Position numbers and translations under genes: made by a program. The notes under the pieces are model-generated. The model did not search any database, was not told the origin of the DNA, and was given only the letters and a program-made list of their open reading frames with translations. Shown here piece by piece: positions 20,191 to 29,387 of a DNA stretch of 64,000 bases; the stretch's first letter is position 1, and every line of letters begins with the position of its first letter. The stretch covers positions 1,426,001 through 1,490,000 of the forward strand of contig NZ_CP117449.1 of assembly GCF_030687835.1 (NCBI RefSeq). The letters are read 5' to 3'. This stretch comes from Pseudomonas hefeiensis (GTDB lineage: Bacteria; Pseudomonadota; Gammaproteobacteria; Pseudomonadales; Pseudomonadaceae).

Positions 20191-20973
20191 ATGCAGCTCG
20201 CGTTTCATCAAGTTGATGCGTTCAGTGACCGGCCATTTGGCGGCAACCCCGCGATGGTCTATCGGCTCGATGCCTGGCTGGCCGATGACTTGATGCAAAA
20301 GATCGCCGCCGAACATAACCTGGCTGAAACTGCTTTTCTGGTGCGCGAAGGCCAGCATTGGCATATCCGCTGGTTCACGCCCACCACCGAGGTACCGTTG
20401 TGCGGGCATGCCACCTTGGCCAGCGCTTATGTGCTGTTCGAGGTTTATCACGAAACCGTCGAGCGACTGGACTTCATCTGCCGATCCGGGGCATTGAGCG
20501 TCACTCACGAAGGTGATCGGCTATGGCTGGATTTTCCAGCCATCGTCCCCAGCGAGTTGGGTGCGTCCCTGGCCGTCCAAGCGGCCTTGGGTGTTGAAGC
20601 GGTGGATGTGTTGAGCTCCAACGAACTGTTCGTCGTGCTGGAGTCGGAACAGGCGGTGCTCGATTGCAAGCCGGACATGGCGGCCCTGGCGAAACTGCCG
20701 TGGCCGGGCGCAATCGTGACTGCGCCGGGAAGCCGGCATGATTTTGTCTCGCGCTATTTCGCCCCGGCGATTGGCATCAATGAAGATCCGGTCACAGGCT
20801 CGACCCATTGCAGTCTGATTCCGTACTGGTCCAGGCGCCTGGGCAAGCTGGGGCTGACGGCTTATCAGTGCTCGGCCAGGGGCGGCGAACTGTTCTGCCG
20901 ACTGGAGGGGGAGCGGGTGAAGATTGGTGGGAAGGCGACGTTGGTGGCCAGTGGGACGTTGCTGCTGGGGTGA
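20191..20973 (+). CDS. PhzF-family isomerase-like protein
   Basis: A 260-residue member of the PhzF fold (two diaminopimelate-epimerase-like halves). N-terminal FHQVDAFSDRPFGGNPAMVY, the catalytic-type glutamate in HNLAETAFLV, and EDPVTGSTHC are family motifs. There are no phenazine genes around it, so phenazine synthesis is not implied; most such homologues have no known substrate. The start is set by GGAG before ATG 20191. Confidence 0.9.
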   Translation: MQLAFHQVDAFSDRPFGGNPAMVYRLDAWLADDLMQKIAAEHNLAETAFLVREGQHWHIRWFTPTTEVPLCGHATLASAYVLFEVYHETVERLDFICRSGALSVTHEGDRLWLDFPAIVPSELGASLAVQAALGVEAVDVLSSNELFVVLESEQAVLDCKPDMAALAKLPWPGAIVTAPGSRHDFVSRYFAPAIGINEDPVTGSTHCSLIPYWSRRLGKLGLTAYQCSARGGELFCRLEGERVKIGGKATLVASGTLLLG

Positions 20974-20984
20974 TGCTGACCCTT

Positions 20985-21073
20985 TGTGGGAGCGGGCTTG
21001 CTCGCGAAGGCGGTGTGTCAGCCACCTTGATGTTGAATGTGCTGCCCTCTTCGCGAGCAAGCCCGCTCCCACA
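20985..21073. repeat. REP doublet (REPIN), GGGAGCGGG family
   Basis: Inverted REP pair between the convergent PhzF-like gene and the ABC ATPase gene. Confidence 0.9.
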
Positions 21074-21086
21074 GTGGGTCGTGTTA

Positions 21087-22196
21087 TCAGATGGGGGTGC
21101 TGTAGCGCCGCACGCCGCTTTCCACGGGAGGGATATGGGCCGCCGTGCTCCCTGATGCCTGGAACAGCACCAGGTGTTCCGCCGCTACGCGGATGCCGAC
21201 ATCGTCGCCAACCAAATGGTCGGCGTGGCTCGGAAAGATGGATTCCAGTTGCGCTCCGGTCGGCAATTGCAGGCGATACAGGGTTGAAGCCCCCAGGAAC
21301 GTCTTGCCGACAATCCTGCCTGTGAGCGCACTGTCCGGTGCGTAGACGATATCGTCCGGGCGCAGCAGCACATCCACCGCACCACCGATGGGCCAGGTGT
21401 AGGCCCGGTTGCCGCGCAGGATACCCAGCTCGGTTTGCACCGATTCCGGGCTGTCGAGCTGGCCGCGAATGAAATAACCCTGGCCAATGAAGCTGGCGAC
21501 AAATGGCGTCAGCGGTTCATGGTACAGATTGTACGGTGTGTCCCACTGCTCCAGCCGACCTTCCTTGAACACCCCGACATGGTCGCTCACCGCGAAGGCT
21601 TCTTCCTGGTCGTGGGTCACCAGAATCGCGCTGGTGCCACGGGCCTTGAGAATGTCCCGCACTTCATGGCTGAGCTTGCGTCTCAGCTCACCATCGAGAT
21701 TGGAGAACGGCTCGTCGAGCAACAGCAACTGCGGTTCCGGTGCCAGGGCGCGGGCCAGGGCCACACGTTGTTGCTGACCCCCGGACAGTTCATGGGGCAA
21801 GCGCTTGCCCAGGCTCTTCAGGTTGACCAGTTCCAGCAGCTCCTCGATCACGCGCTCCTTGTGCGGATGCTTGCGAATGCCAAACGCTATGTTCTCGGCC
21901 ACGCTCAAGTGAGGGAACAGCGCATAGTCCTGAAACACCATGCCGATGCGGCGTTTTTCCGGGGCGAGGGTGAAACCGGCGCGGGAAATGGTTTTCCCCG
22001 CCAGTTGGATCTCACCTTCCTGTACCGGCTCGAAACCGGCGATGGCTCGCAGCGTCGTGGTCTTGCCACACCCGGACGAGCCGAGCAGGCAACCGATGTC
22101 CCCGGCATTGAGATGCAGGTTGAGGTTCTGGACGACGCGCTGGTTTTGATAACCGCAAGTCAGGTTCTGCAGGTTCAGTAATAGGGTATGGCTCAT
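21087..22196 (-). CDS. Iron/polyamine-type ABC transporter ATP-binding protein
   Basis: A 369-residue ATPase with an ATP-binding domain (Walker [10 protein letters not shown], signature [15 protein letters not shown], Walker [13 protein letters not shown]) and a C-terminal TOBE domain, as in FbpC and PotA. No permease or binding-protein gene is adjacent. Its ATG overlaps the argF stop by four bases (ATGA), so it is translated with argF, and the same pairing exists in P. aeruginosa (PA3538). The transported substrate is not evident. Confidence 0.9.
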   Translation of the reverse strand: MSHTLLLNLQNLTCGYQNQRVVQNLNLHLNAGDIGCLLGSSGCGKTTTLRAIAGFEPVQEGEIQLAGKTISRAGFTLAPEKRRIGMVFQDYALFPHLSVAENIAFGIRKHPHKERVIEELLELVNLKSLGKRLPHELSGGQQQRVALARALAPEPQLLLLDEPFSNLDGELRRKLSHEVRDILKARGTSAILVTHDQEEAFAVSDHVGVFKEGRLEQWDTPYNLYHEPLTPFVASFIGQGYFIRGQLDSPESVQTELGILRGNRAYTWPIGGAVDVLLRPDDIVYAPDSALTGRIVGKTFLGASTLYRLQLPTGAQLESIFPSHADHLVGDDVGIRVAAEHLVLFQASGSTAAHIPPVESGVRRYSTPI

Positions 22197-23113
22197 GCGT
22201 GGTGGTACGCCGGCTCGACAAGAAACTCGAGCAAGGCCTTTTGGGCGTGAAGGCGATTTTCTGCCTGGTCCCATGCCACGGAGCGCGGGTCATCCAGCAG
22301 GTCGACGCTGATCTCCTCGCCGCGATGGGCGGGCAAGCAGTGCATGAACAGCACGTCGGCGTCCGCCAGATCGAGCAGGGCGCGGTTGACCTGAAGCGGC
22401 GCGAACAGTTTCAGACGCTTGGCGGTTTCCTCTTCCTGGCCCATGGAGGTCCAGACATCAGTGCTCACCAGGTGCGCGCCGGCCACGGCCTGTTTCGGAT
22501 CACGGACGATGGTCACCCGGTCCCCGGCCTTGGCCACCAGTTCGGCACTGGGGTCATAGCCTTCCGGGCAGGCGATGCGTAGCTGGAAGTCGAACTGGAT
22601 CGCGGCTTCTATATAGCTGTTGCACATGTTGTTGCCATCGCCGATCCAGGCCACGGTCTTGCCCTGAATCGAGCCGCGGTGTTCGAGGAACGTCTGCATG
22701 TCGGCCAGCAACTGGCAGGGATGCAAGTCATCGGACAGACCATTGATCACCGGTACGCGGGAGTGCGCCGCAAACTCAGTCAGCGTGCTGTGGGCGAAGG
22801 TACGGATCATCACCGCATCGAGCATGCTCGACATGACGATGGCACAGTCGCCGATCGGTTCGCCACGGCCCAGTTGGGTGTCGCGGGGTGACAGGAAGAT
22901 TGCCTGGCCGCCGAGCTGGATCATGCCGGCTTCGAAAGAAATGCGGGTGCGGGTTGATGACTTCTCGAAGATCATTCCCAGCACACGGTTTTTCAGGGGC
23001 TCGAACAGTACGCCGCGATTACGCAGGTCCTTGAGCTCCACGCCTCGACGGATCACGCCGAGCAACTCGTCGGGCGTGAAATCCATCAGGGAGAGAAAGT
23101 GCCTTGCGCTCAT
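22193..23113 (-). CDS. argF: Ornithine carbamoyltransferase, anabolic
   Basis: Makes citrulline from ornithine and carbamoyl phosphate, the sixth step of arginine synthesis. It is 306 residues long. The carbamoyl-phosphate site [12 protein letters not shown] (usual core STRTR), the HPCQLLAD motif and the ornithine-site region [12 protein letters not shown] are present. The catabolic enzyme ArcB is longer. The promoter overlaps ArgR-type sites, so arginine should repress it. Confidence 0.97.
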   Translation of the reverse strand: MSARHFLSLMDFTPDELLGVIRRGVELKDLRNRGVLFEPLKNRVLGMIFEKSSTRTRISFEAGMIQLGGQAIFLSPRDTQLGRGEPIGDCAIVMSSMLDAVMIRTFAHSTLTEFAAHSRVPVINGLSDDLHPCQLLADMQTFLEHRGSIQGKTVAWIGDGNNMCNSYIEAAIQFDFQLRIACPEGYDPSAELVAKAGDRVTIVRDPKQAVAGAHLVSTDVWTSMGQEEETAKRLKLFAPLQVNRALLDLADADVLFMHCLPAHRGEEISVDLLDDPRSVAWDQAENRLHAQKALLEFLVEPAYHHA

Positions 23114-23217
23114 GATTGACTACCTTTTGTCACTGATCGCAGATGCTCAAAGCCTTGTTTCATGAAAAAACGGGCGAGACCTGCGGCAAAAGCCGCACGG
23201 GGCGACGAAATAGGGGA

Positions 23218-23254
23218 AGGCGCGATCTTATAAGGAAATGTCGCGTCTTACCAA
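23218..23254 (-). promoter_or_regulatory. argF promoter overlapped by two ArgR-type sites
   Basis: On the minus strand TTGGTA (23254-23249) and TATAAG (23232-23227) are spaced by 16 bases and form a likely sigma-70 promoter. On the plus strand TGTCGCGTCTTACCAA (23239-23254) exactly fits the pseudomonad ArgR half-site TGTCGC-N8-AA. A weaker copy, AGGCGC-N8-AA, begins exactly 21 bases earlier at 23218. Repressor bound here would cover both promoter boxes. Confidence 0.7.
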
Positions 23255-23286
23255 TAGGGCTACAGTTTTAGGGGGTTTCAGCGAGG

Positions 23287-23394
23287 TCATAACAGACGTG
23301 TGAAGACGTGTATGAAGCCGGTTTCCTGACAGCAGCAACCCATTTGTACACCGGCCTTGCGCAGCTTGGCAATCAAGCCGGGTGGGCACGCCAT
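23287..23394 (-). CDS. Possible short cysteine-rich peptide (uncertain)
   Basis: A 35-residue frame from ATG 23394 with a Cys-Cys-Cys cluster (QMGCCCQETGF) and another Cys after the start (MACPPGLIAKLRKAG). The frame stays open upstream to about 23490 but without a standard start there, and no clear ribosome site is seen. It may be a real small protein, the remnant of a longer gene, or chance. It is the only gene-like feature in the 23114-23513 gap besides the argF promoter. Confidence 0.25.
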   Translation of the reverse strand: MACPPGLIAKLRKAGVQMGCCCQETGFIHVFTRLL

Positions 23395-23513
23395 GGCGCA
23401 GGGGCGGTTTACGGCCTGACCTTGCGTGATTTCGCTGGTCGGTTGCTGGGCGTGAATATTTCCTAATGCCAGGGCCTGGGTTATAAATGAGCCTTACAAG
23501 CAGGAGCCCCGAA

Positions 23514-23801
23514 ATGGATTCGAAAGAGCAACAACTGATGGAACTACTGGGGCTGACAGCGCGCTCCCTGACTCACCTGACCGCTTCGGTGACGTCCATG
23601 TCATTCGAATTGTTGCGCAGCGACGACGAGGTGACCAAGGCTGCCGGTCGTCGAATGATTGATCGCATGGCCACCATCAGCTCCGGGCTCGACGAGCATT
23701 GGCGCTTGATCGGTGAGTTGACGGGTGTGCCCATCGCTCAAGAACAAGTGGAAACCATTGAGGAGATCCAGTTGCTGGCGCCGCCCCCCGACCAGCCTTG
23801 A
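23514..23801 (+). CDS. Conserved hypothetical protein, 95 residues
   Basis: A small soluble, acidic, mostly helical protein (SKEQQLMELLGLTARSLTHL; TISSGLDEHWRLIGELTG). There is no signal peptide, membrane segment or known motif. The start at 23514 is set by AGGAG; another in-frame ATG nine codons earlier overlaps that site. It lies 131 bases before the molybdopterin oxidoreductase gene on the same strand and may be co-transcribed. Function unknown. Confidence 0.75.
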   Translation: MDSKEQQLMELLGLTARSLTHLTASVTSMSFELLRSDDEVTKAAGRRMIDRMATISSGLDEHWRLIGELTGVPIAQEQVETIEEIQLLAPPPDQP

Positions 23802-23932
23802 GATCACTTTATCGGCGGGCCTGATGCCCGGCAATTCACAGGACGCACGTCGCTGGCGCGGTGGCGGATCCCGCGCCATAGTTTTGTTCCCGCGGCCGAA
23901 AGCGCCTGCCACGAATAAAATAGAGACTGGCC

Positions 23933-26041
23933 ATGACCAAGACTCTCCACCACCGTGCGTGCCATCTGTGCGAAGCCATCTGTGGCTTGACGCTTGAAAC
24001 CACTGAGACCGAAGGCCAGGGCCTGGCGATCACCTCGATCAAGGGCGATCCCCTGGACAGCTTCAGTCGCGGCCACATCTGCCCCAAGGCGGTAGCCCTG
24101 CAGGATATCCAGAACGACCCGGATCGCCTGCGCCAGCCCATGCGGCGGGTGGGTAGCGAGTGGCAGCCTATCGCCTGGGAGGAGGCCTTCGAGCTGGTGG
24201 CCGAACGCCTGGCGGGGATTCAGGAACGCCACGGCCAGAACGCGGTGGCGGTCTACCAGGGCAACCCCAGCGTGCATAACTATGGGCTGATGACCCACAG
24301 CAACTATTTTTTGGGCCTGCTGAAAACCCGTAGCCGCTTCTCGGCGACCTCGGTGGACCAACTGCCCCACCATCTGACTAGCCACCTGATGTACGGGCAC
24401 GGTCTGCTGCTGCCGATTCCGGACATCGATCACACCGATTTCATGCTGATCCTGGGTGGCAACCCGCTGGCATCCAATGGCAGCATCATGACGGTGCCGG
24501 ACGTGGAAAAACGCCTCAAAGCGATCCAGGCCCGGGGCGGTAAAGTGGTGGTGGTCGATCCGCGCCGCAGCGAAACGGCGGCTATGGCGGACCAGCACAT
24601 TTTCGTTCGCCCGGGCGGCGATGCCGCTTTGCTGTTTGGTGTGCTCAATACCCTGTTCAGCGAGGGCTTGACCCGTGACAGTCACCTGCCGGTGGATGGC
24701 CTGGAAGACGTGCGCCAGGCCGTCGCGACCTTCACTGCTGAAGCGATGAGCCCGCTCTGTGCTGTGCCGGCTACGCAGATCCGTCAGTTGGCCCGGGACT
24801 TCGCTGCCGCGCCCTCAGCGGTCTGTTATGGGCGGATGGGCGTCTCGACCCAGGCGTTCGGCACGCTGTGTCACTGGCTGATTCAGCTGATCAACCTGGT
24901 GACCGGTAATCTTGACCGGGTCGGCGGGGCCCTGTGTACCGAGCCTGCGGTGGATCTGGTCGCCACTACCTCGGGAGGGCATTTCAATCGCTGGCAAAGC
25001 CGGGTGTCCGGGCGTCCCGAATACTCGGGCGAGTTACCGGTTTCAGCTTTGGCCGAGGAGATGCTCACCGAGGGCGAAGGCCAGATTCGTGCGCTGGTCA
25101 CCGTGGCAGGCAACCCGGTGCTGTCCACCCCCAACGGGCGGCAACTGGAGCAGGCGCTGGACGGGCTGGAGTTCATGGTCAGCGTCGATTTGTACATCAA
25201 CGAAACCACGCGCTACGCCGACCTGATCCTGCCTTCCACCTCGGCTCTGGAAAACGACCATTACGACACCACGTTCAACCTGTTCGCGGTGCGCAATGTG
25301 ACCCGTTTCAACCGTGCGATCCTGCCCAAGCCCGAAGGGGCTCTGCACGACTGGGAAATTTTCGTCGGTCTGGCCAAGGCTTTCGCTGCCCGAACCGGCA
25401 AAGAACTCAAGCCGACCATGCCGCCGGCGCAAATGATCGATTTCGGCCTTCGAGCAGGCGCCTATGGCGATGCTTCGCCGTATAAGCTGTCCCTGGCGAC
25501 CCTGTACGACCATCCCCATGGCATCGACCTGGGCGCCCTCAAGCCCAACCTGGCTCCTCGGTTGAAAACCGAAAACCAGCGTGTGCAGGCTGCTCCGGCG
25601 GTCATTCTTGCCGACCTCAAGCGCTTCGCCGTGTTGCAAGCGCCACAGGCGGATGAGTTGCTGATGATTGGTCGTCGTCATGTGCGCAGCAATAATTCCT
25701 GGATGCACAATTTCCACCGCCTGGTGAAGGGCAAGCCGCGTCATCAATTGCTGATGCACCCGGAGGATCTGAGCAGTCGCGGGTTGAGCGACGGGCAGCG
25801 GGTGAGAGTCAGTTCGCGGGTGGGGGTGATCGAAGTCGAGGTGCAAGGCAGTCTGGAGATGATGAAAGGCGTGGTCAGCCTGCCCCACGGCTGGGGCCAT
25901 GCCCGGCCGGGCGTGCAGATGACCATTGCCAGCGCCCAGCCCGGTTCGAGCGCCAATGACCTGACCGATGACTGTCAGTTGGATGAGTTGTCTGGCAATG
26001 CGGCGCTCAATGGGGTTCCGGTGACGGTGGTGGCTGCGTGA
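23933..26041 (+). CDS. Molybdopterin-dependent oxidoreductase, formate-dehydrogenase-like
   Basis: A 702-residue enzyme of the DMSO-reductase superfamily. The N-terminal [4Fe-4S] site is C10-x2-C13-x3-C17 and the Cys in RGHICPKA (about 51). The catalytic domain follows (GNPLASNGS, KVVVVDPRRSETA), then a C-terminal molydopterin-binding beta-barrel (LLMIGRRHVRSNNSWMHN). No twin-arginine signal is present, so it is probably cytoplasmic. No selenocysteine TGA is apparent, and no electron-transfer subunit or FdhD gene is adjacent. Actual substrate and electron partner are unknown. Confidence 0.88.
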   Translation: MTKTLHHRACHLCEAICGLTLETTETEGQGLAITSIKGDPLDSFSRGHICPKAVALQDIQNDPDRLRQPMRRVGSEWQPIAWEEAFELVAERLAGIQERHGQNAVAVYQGNPSVHNYGLMTHSNYFLGLLKTRSRFSATSVDQLPHHLTSHLMYGHGLLLPIPDIDHTDFMLILGGNPLASNGSIMTVPDVEKRLKAIQARGGKVVVVDPRRSETAAMADQHIFVRPGGDAALLFGVLNTLFSEGLTRDSHLPVDGLEDVRQAVATFTAEAMSPLCAVPATQIRQLARDFAAAPSAVCYGRMGVSTQAFGTLCHWLIQLINLVTGNLDRVGGALCTEPAVDLVATTSGGHFNRWQSRVSGRPEYSGELPVSALAEEMLTEGEGQIRALVTVAGNPVLSTPNGRQLEQALDGLEFMVSVDLYINETTRYADLILPSTSALENDHYDTTFNLFAVRNVTRFNRAILPKPEGALHDWEIFVGLAKAFAARTGKELKPTMPPAQMIDFGLRAGAYGDASPYKLSLATLYDHPHGIDLGALKPNLAPRLKTENQRVQAAPAVILADLKRFAVLQAPQADELLMIGRRHVRSNNSWMHNFHRLVKGKPRHQLLMHPEDLSSRGLSDGQRVRVSSRVGVIEVEVQGSLEMMKGVVSLPHGWGHARPGVQMTIASAQPGSSANDLTDDCQLDELSGNAALNGVPVTVVAA

Positions 26042-26140
26042 ATTTGTCTGTCGGGGAGACCGAGCAGCGTGCTCGGCTTTCCGTTACAATGCGCCACCGT
26101 GTCGACATCTGAAGTCGCAAAGTTTAAGCCGAGGTGCTCC

Positions 26141-26482
26141 GTGGATATCATCGAAACGATTAAAGACCAGATTGCCAACAACACCGTCCTGCTTTACATG
26201 AAAGGCTCGCCGAATGCGCCGCAGTGCGGCTTCTCGGCCAAGGCTGCTCAGGCTGTGATGGCGTGTGGCGAGAAGTTTGCCTACGTGGACATCCTGCAGA
26301 ACCCGGAAATCCGCGCCAACCTGCCCAAGTACGCCAACTGGCCAACTTTCCCGCAACTGTGGGTTGCCGGTGAACTGATCGGCGGCAGCGATATCATGAC
26401 CGAGATGGCGGCCGACGGCTCTTTGCAGACCACGATCAAGGCTGCTGCCGAGAAAGCTGCAGCGAACAAGACAGAAGCCTGA
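26141..26482 (+). CDS. grxD: Monothiol glutaredoxin GrxD
   Basis: A 113-residue CGFS-type glutaredoxin (C29-G-F-S) with KGSPNAPQ before the active site and WPTFPQLWVAGELIGG after it. These proteins bind a glutathione-ligated [2Fe-2S] cluster and deliver it to targets. GTG at 26141 is the start: GAGG lies six bases upstream, and the downstream frame matches the family N-terminus (DIIETIKDQI). Iron-storage genes follow, in keeping with an iron and Fe-S theme. Confidence 0.95.
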   Translation: MDIIETIKDQIANNTVLLYMKGSPNAPQCGFSAKAAQAVMACGEKFAYVDILQNPEIRANLPKYANWPTFPQLWVAGELIGGSDIMTEMAADGSLQTTIKAAAEKAAANKTEA

Positions 26483-26528
26483 TCTCACATCCGTATTCAC
26501 CACGCAGGTTGTGACTGAATGCGGACAC

Positions 26529-26615
26529 TGTGGGAGCGGGCTTGCTCGCGAAAGCGGTGTGTCAGTCGCTATTGATGTTTCTGATACAACGCTTTCGCGA
26601 GCAAGCCCGCTCCCA
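26529..26615. repeat. REP doublet (REPIN), GGGAGCGGG family
   Basis: Inverted REP pair between the convergent grxD and bfrB genes. Confidence 0.9.
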
Positions 26616-26649
26616 CAGGGGATTTAAGTGAGCCTGGAATCCAGGCACT

Positions 26650-26687
26650 AAAAAGCCCCGCCTCTCGAAAGAGGGCGGGGCTTTTTA
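26650..26687. terminator. Terminator between grxD and bfrB, probably bidirectional
   Basis: AAAAAGCCCCGCCCTC-type stem with loop CGAAA and complementary GAGGGCGGGGCTTTTT, so T-runs occur in both directions. It sits 22 bases after the bfrB stop. Confidence 0.9.
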
Positions 26688-26708
26688 GTGGCTTGCTTTT
26701 GGGGACGG

Positions 26709-27182
26709 TTACTCTTCGCCCATCTGCGATTGCAGGTAGTTCTCAAGACCCACTTTGTCGATCAGACCCAGTTGGGTTTCCAGCCAGTCGATGTGTTCTT
26801 CCTCGGACTCGAGGATGTCTTCAAGCAGTTCGCGGCTGCCGAAGTCGCCCACGCTCTCGCAATGGGCGATGGCGACTTTCAGGTCGGCGTGGCCGGCACG
26901 CTCGATTGTCAGGTCGCACTCGAGCATTTCCTGAGTGTGTTCGCCGATGTGCAGCTTGCCCAGGTCTTGGACGTTCGGCAGCCCTTCGAGAAACAGGATG
27001 CGCTTGATCAGCTTGTCCGCGTGTTTCATCTCGTCGATGGACTCATGGTACTCGTGCTTGCCCAGCTTGTTCAGGCCCCAGTCCTCGTACATGCGCGCAT
27101 GCAGGAAGTATTGGTTGATCGCGACCAGCTCATTGGCGAGGATTTTGTTGAGATGCTGGATGACTGTAACGTCGCCTTTCAT
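26709..27182 (-). CDS. bfrB: Bacterioferritin
   Basis: A 157-residue haem-containing ferritin that stores iron in a 24-subunit shell. The ferroxidase ligands E18, E51, H54, E94, E127 and H130 are all in place, as is the haem ligand M52 ([11 protein letters not shown]). It resembles the BfrB type of P. aeruginosa. Its reductase partner Bfd is encoded upstream on the same strand but behind its own terminator, so the genes can be expressed separately, as needed for storage versus release. Confidence 0.95.
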   Translation of the reverse strand: MKGDVTVIQHLNKILANELVAINQYFLHARMYEDWGLNKLGKHEYHESIDEMKHADKLIKRILFLEGLPNVQDLGKLHIGEHTQEMLECDLTIERAGHADLKVAIAHCESVGDFGSRELLEDILESEEEHIDWLETQLGLIDKVGLENYLQSQMGEE

Positions 27183-27339
27183 GGTGAGGGCCTGCCCTGT
27201 AGTAGCTGTATATAAGGCTGAGTTTGAGCCGCGCACTGGCGAGTGTCAAACCTAAGTTATTGAATAATAAATGAAAATTAATCGGAATAAGAATGTTTGT
27301 GTTCCGCGTCTGGAGTCTAAGCGCTTGATTTACAGACAT

Positions 27340-27367
27340 AAAAAAACCGGGCATTGAGCCCGGTTCT
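27340..27367 (-). terminator. Rho-independent terminator of bfd
   Basis: On the minus strand GAACCGGGCTCAATGCCCGGTTTTTTT, a GC stem plus T-run, follows the bfd stop within 20 bases. Confidence 0.9.
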
Positions 27368-27381
27368 TCAAGAAGCTGGAT

Positions 27382-27600
27382 TTAAGCGGCAGTAAATTCT
27401 ACCGGATAGGGAATCGAGGCCTGGGCCGTTTGCACTTTGGCGAGGGTCTCGCGAACCACTTCCTTGGCAAGGCACGCACATTTGCCGCATTGGCTGGCTA
27501 CGCCGGTGGCCTGGCGGACTTCGCGGTAGCTGCAGCAGCCTTCATAGATCGCTTCGCGGATTTGTCCGTCGGTGACGCCAGTGCAGAGGCAAACATACAT
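27382..27600 (-). CDS. bfd: Bacterioferritin-associated ferredoxin Bfd
   Basis: A 72-residue [2Fe-2S] ferredoxin that docks on BfrB and passes electrons to the core haem to release stored iron. The four cysteine ligands are in CLCTG near the N-terminus and QCGKCAC further on. The start YVCLCTGVTDGQIREA at 27600 is the conserved one. A Fur-box-like sequence lies 48-66 bases upstream, so it should be induced by iron shortage. Confidence 0.95.
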   Translation of the reverse strand: MYVCLCTGVTDGQIREAIYEGCCSYREVRQATGVASQCGKCACLAKEVVRETLAKVQTAQASIPYPVEFTAA

Positions 27601-27647
27601 AAGTAAGAACCGTCGCTGGTTGTGACTCAATTGGGATGGATCTTAAT

Positions 27648-27666
27648 GTTAACGAGAATGATTGTC
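27648..27666 (-). promoter_or_regulatory. Fur box upstream of bfd
   Basis: GTTAACGAGAATGATTGTC matches 14 of 19 positions of the Fur consensus GATAATGATAATCATTATC. Its place upstream of bfd fits known iron control of this gene. Confidence 0.75.
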
Positions 27667-27906
27667 AAAGTGCTTTCTGAAACCCTTGCACCAGAGCTGA
27701 CGAACGGTTTTTTTATCCAAGGCAAATAGGGAGTATGGGAAGGGAAGGGAATTTTTGGACTCACCGAAAAACCGTTGAAGACAGGCCAAATTCGCAGTGT
27801 ATGATGGTCGGTCCTTACGAAGCGGGTTCGTGTCACAGGGCTGTCGCCCAAGGGTGGCAGGCTGGCCCGGACCTTGTTTTCACGTTACTACACCAGGAGA
27901 TATCCA

Positions 27907-28509
27907 ATGAGCGTACTCGTAGGCAAACAAGCCCCTGACTTTACCGTTCCTGCCGTCCTCGGCAATGGCGAAATCGTCGACAGCTTCACCCTGTCCTCGG
28001 CCATCAAAGGCAAATACGGCCTGGTGTTCTTCTACCCGCTGGACTTCACCTTCGTCTGCCCATCCGAGCTGATCGCGCTGGATCACCGCATGGACGACTT
28101 CAAGGCCCGCAACGTTGAAGTCGTTGCCGTTTCGATCGATTCGCACTTCACCCACAACGCCTGGCGCAACACGCCTATCAACGGTGGTGGTATCGGCCAG
28201 GTGAAATACACCATGGCTGCTGACATGAAGCACGAAATCGCCAAGGCCTACGACGTTGAGTCCGAAGGCGGCGTGGCCTTCCGTGGCGCGTTCCTGATTG
28301 ACGATAAAGGTGTCGTTCGTTCGCAGATCATCAACGACCTGCCGCTGGGCCGTAACATGGAAGAGCTGATCCGTCTGGTCGACGCGCTGCAGTTCCACGA
28401 AGAGCACGGCGAAGTTTGCCCGGCCAACTGGAAGAAAGGCGACAAGGGCATGACCGCATCCCCTGAAGGTGTTGCCGCTTATCTGGGCGAGCACAGCGAC
28501 AAGCTGTAA
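27907..28509 (+). CDS. 2-Cys peroxiredoxin (AhpC/TSA family)
   Basis: A 200-residue thiol peroxidase that reduces H2O2 and organic peroxides. Peroxidatic C51 is in DFTFVCPSE and resolving C171 in HGEVCPANW, the arrangement of typical 2-Cys Prx1-type enzymes. No AhpF gene is adjacent, so thioredoxin is the likely reductant. The position next to bfd and bfrB matches PA3529 of P. aeruginosa. The start at 27907 is set by AGGAG. Confidence 0.94.
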   Translation: MSVLVGKQAPDFTVPAVLGNGEIVDSFTLSSAIKGKYGLVFFYPLDFTFVCPSELIALDHRMDDFKARNVEVVAVSIDSHFTHNAWRNTPINGGGIGQVKYTMAADMKHEIAKAYDVESEGGVAFRGAFLIDDKGVVRSQIINDLPLGRNMEELIRLVDALQFHEEHGEVCPANWKKGDKGMTASPEGVAAYLGEHSDKL

Positions 28510-28522
28510 GCGCAACAGGCAT

Positions 28523-28555
28523 AAAAAAACCGGCCCTCGATGGGCCGGTTTTTTA
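28523..28555 (+). terminator. Rho-independent terminator of the peroxiredoxin gene
   Basis: AAAAAACCGGCCC pairs with GGGCCGGTTTTTT 13 bases after the stop codon. Confidence 0.9.
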
Positions 28556-28599
28556 TGGGGAAGGGTTTATCCCAATGGTTGAAAAACACCCGCAACATC

Positions 28600-28687
28600 T
28601 GTGGGAGCAAAGCTTGCTCGCGATACAGGCGCCTGGGTATCTCTGGGACACCGTGCCGTTTCATCGCGGGCGAGCCTTGCTCCCACA
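28600..28687. repeat. REP doublet, GGGAGCAAAGCTTGCTCGCGA variant
   Basis: A third REP subtype (GCAAAGC or GCAAGGC in place of GCGGGC) in inverted pair, between the convergent peroxiredoxin and rnt genes. Related copies are at 47627, 60539 and 62636. Confidence 0.88.
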
Positions 28688-28709
28688 GTCTTGATGCTTA
28701 GTCAGCACA

Positions 28710-29387
28710 TCAATCGTCGAAATCCTGCCAGCCCCCCATGTCTTTCCACCGATTGACGATGCCGCAGAACAGCTCGGCGGTCTTCTCGGTGTCGTAGCGA
28801 GCCGAGTGGGCTTCACGACCATCAAAGTCGATGTCGGCCGCCTGGCAGGCCTTGGCCAATACGGTCTGGCCGTACGCGAGGCCGGCAAGGGTCGCGGTGT
28901 CGAAGCTGGAAAACGGATGGAACGGGTTGCGCTTCATGTCCAGGCGCGCAACGGCGGCATTGAGGAAACCCAGATCGAAGCTGCTGTTGTGGCCGACCAG
29001 GATCGCCCGTTTGCAACCGTTAGCTTTCAGCGCTTTGCGCACGCCACGAAAAATGTCGGTCAGGGCCGTCTCTTCACTCACTGCCATGCGCAATGGGTGA
29101 TCAAGCTTGATCCCGGTGAACTCCAGGGCCGCCGCTTCGATGTTGGCGCCTTCGAAAGGTTCGACGCGGAAGAAATAGGTGTGATCGGGGAACACAAAAC
29201 CTTTTTCGTCCATGCCAATGGTGGTCGCGGCGATCTCCAGCAGCGCATCGGTGGCGGAGTTGAAACCGCCGGTTTCTACGTCGACGACAACCGGCAGATA
29301 GCCCCGGAAGCGCGCTGCCATGGGGTGACGGGCACCGCCCGAGCCACCGTTGCCATCCAGCTCATCGTCGAAATGATCTTCACTCAC
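28710..29387 (-). CDS. rnt: Ribonuclease T
   Basis: A DEDDh 3'-5' exonuclease that trims tRNA and 5S rRNA ends. In 225 residues the catalytic acids appear as D36-x-E38 ([11 protein letters not shown]), the aspartate of HNSSFDLGF and HSARYDTE. The N-terminus carries a 20-residue acidic, glycine-rich extension before the fold ([12 protein letters not shown]). Its ATG overlaps the pyrC stop by four bases. Confidence 0.95.
   Translation of the reverse strand: MSEDHFDDELDGNGGSGGARHPMAARFRGYLPVVVDVETGGFNSATDALLEIAATTIGMDEKGFVFPDHTYFFRVEPFEGANIEAAALEFTGIKLDHPLRMAVSEETALTDIFRGVRKALKANGCKRAILVGHNSSFDLGFLNAAVARLDMKRNPFHPFSSFDTATLAGLAYGQTVLAKACQAADIDFDGREAHSARYDTEKTAELFCGIVNRWKDMGGWQDFDD

Noticed and set aside
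20191..20973. Part of a phenazine biosynthesis cluster
   Set aside because: Only a PhzF-fold gene is present; no other phz genes are nearby and the family is broad.
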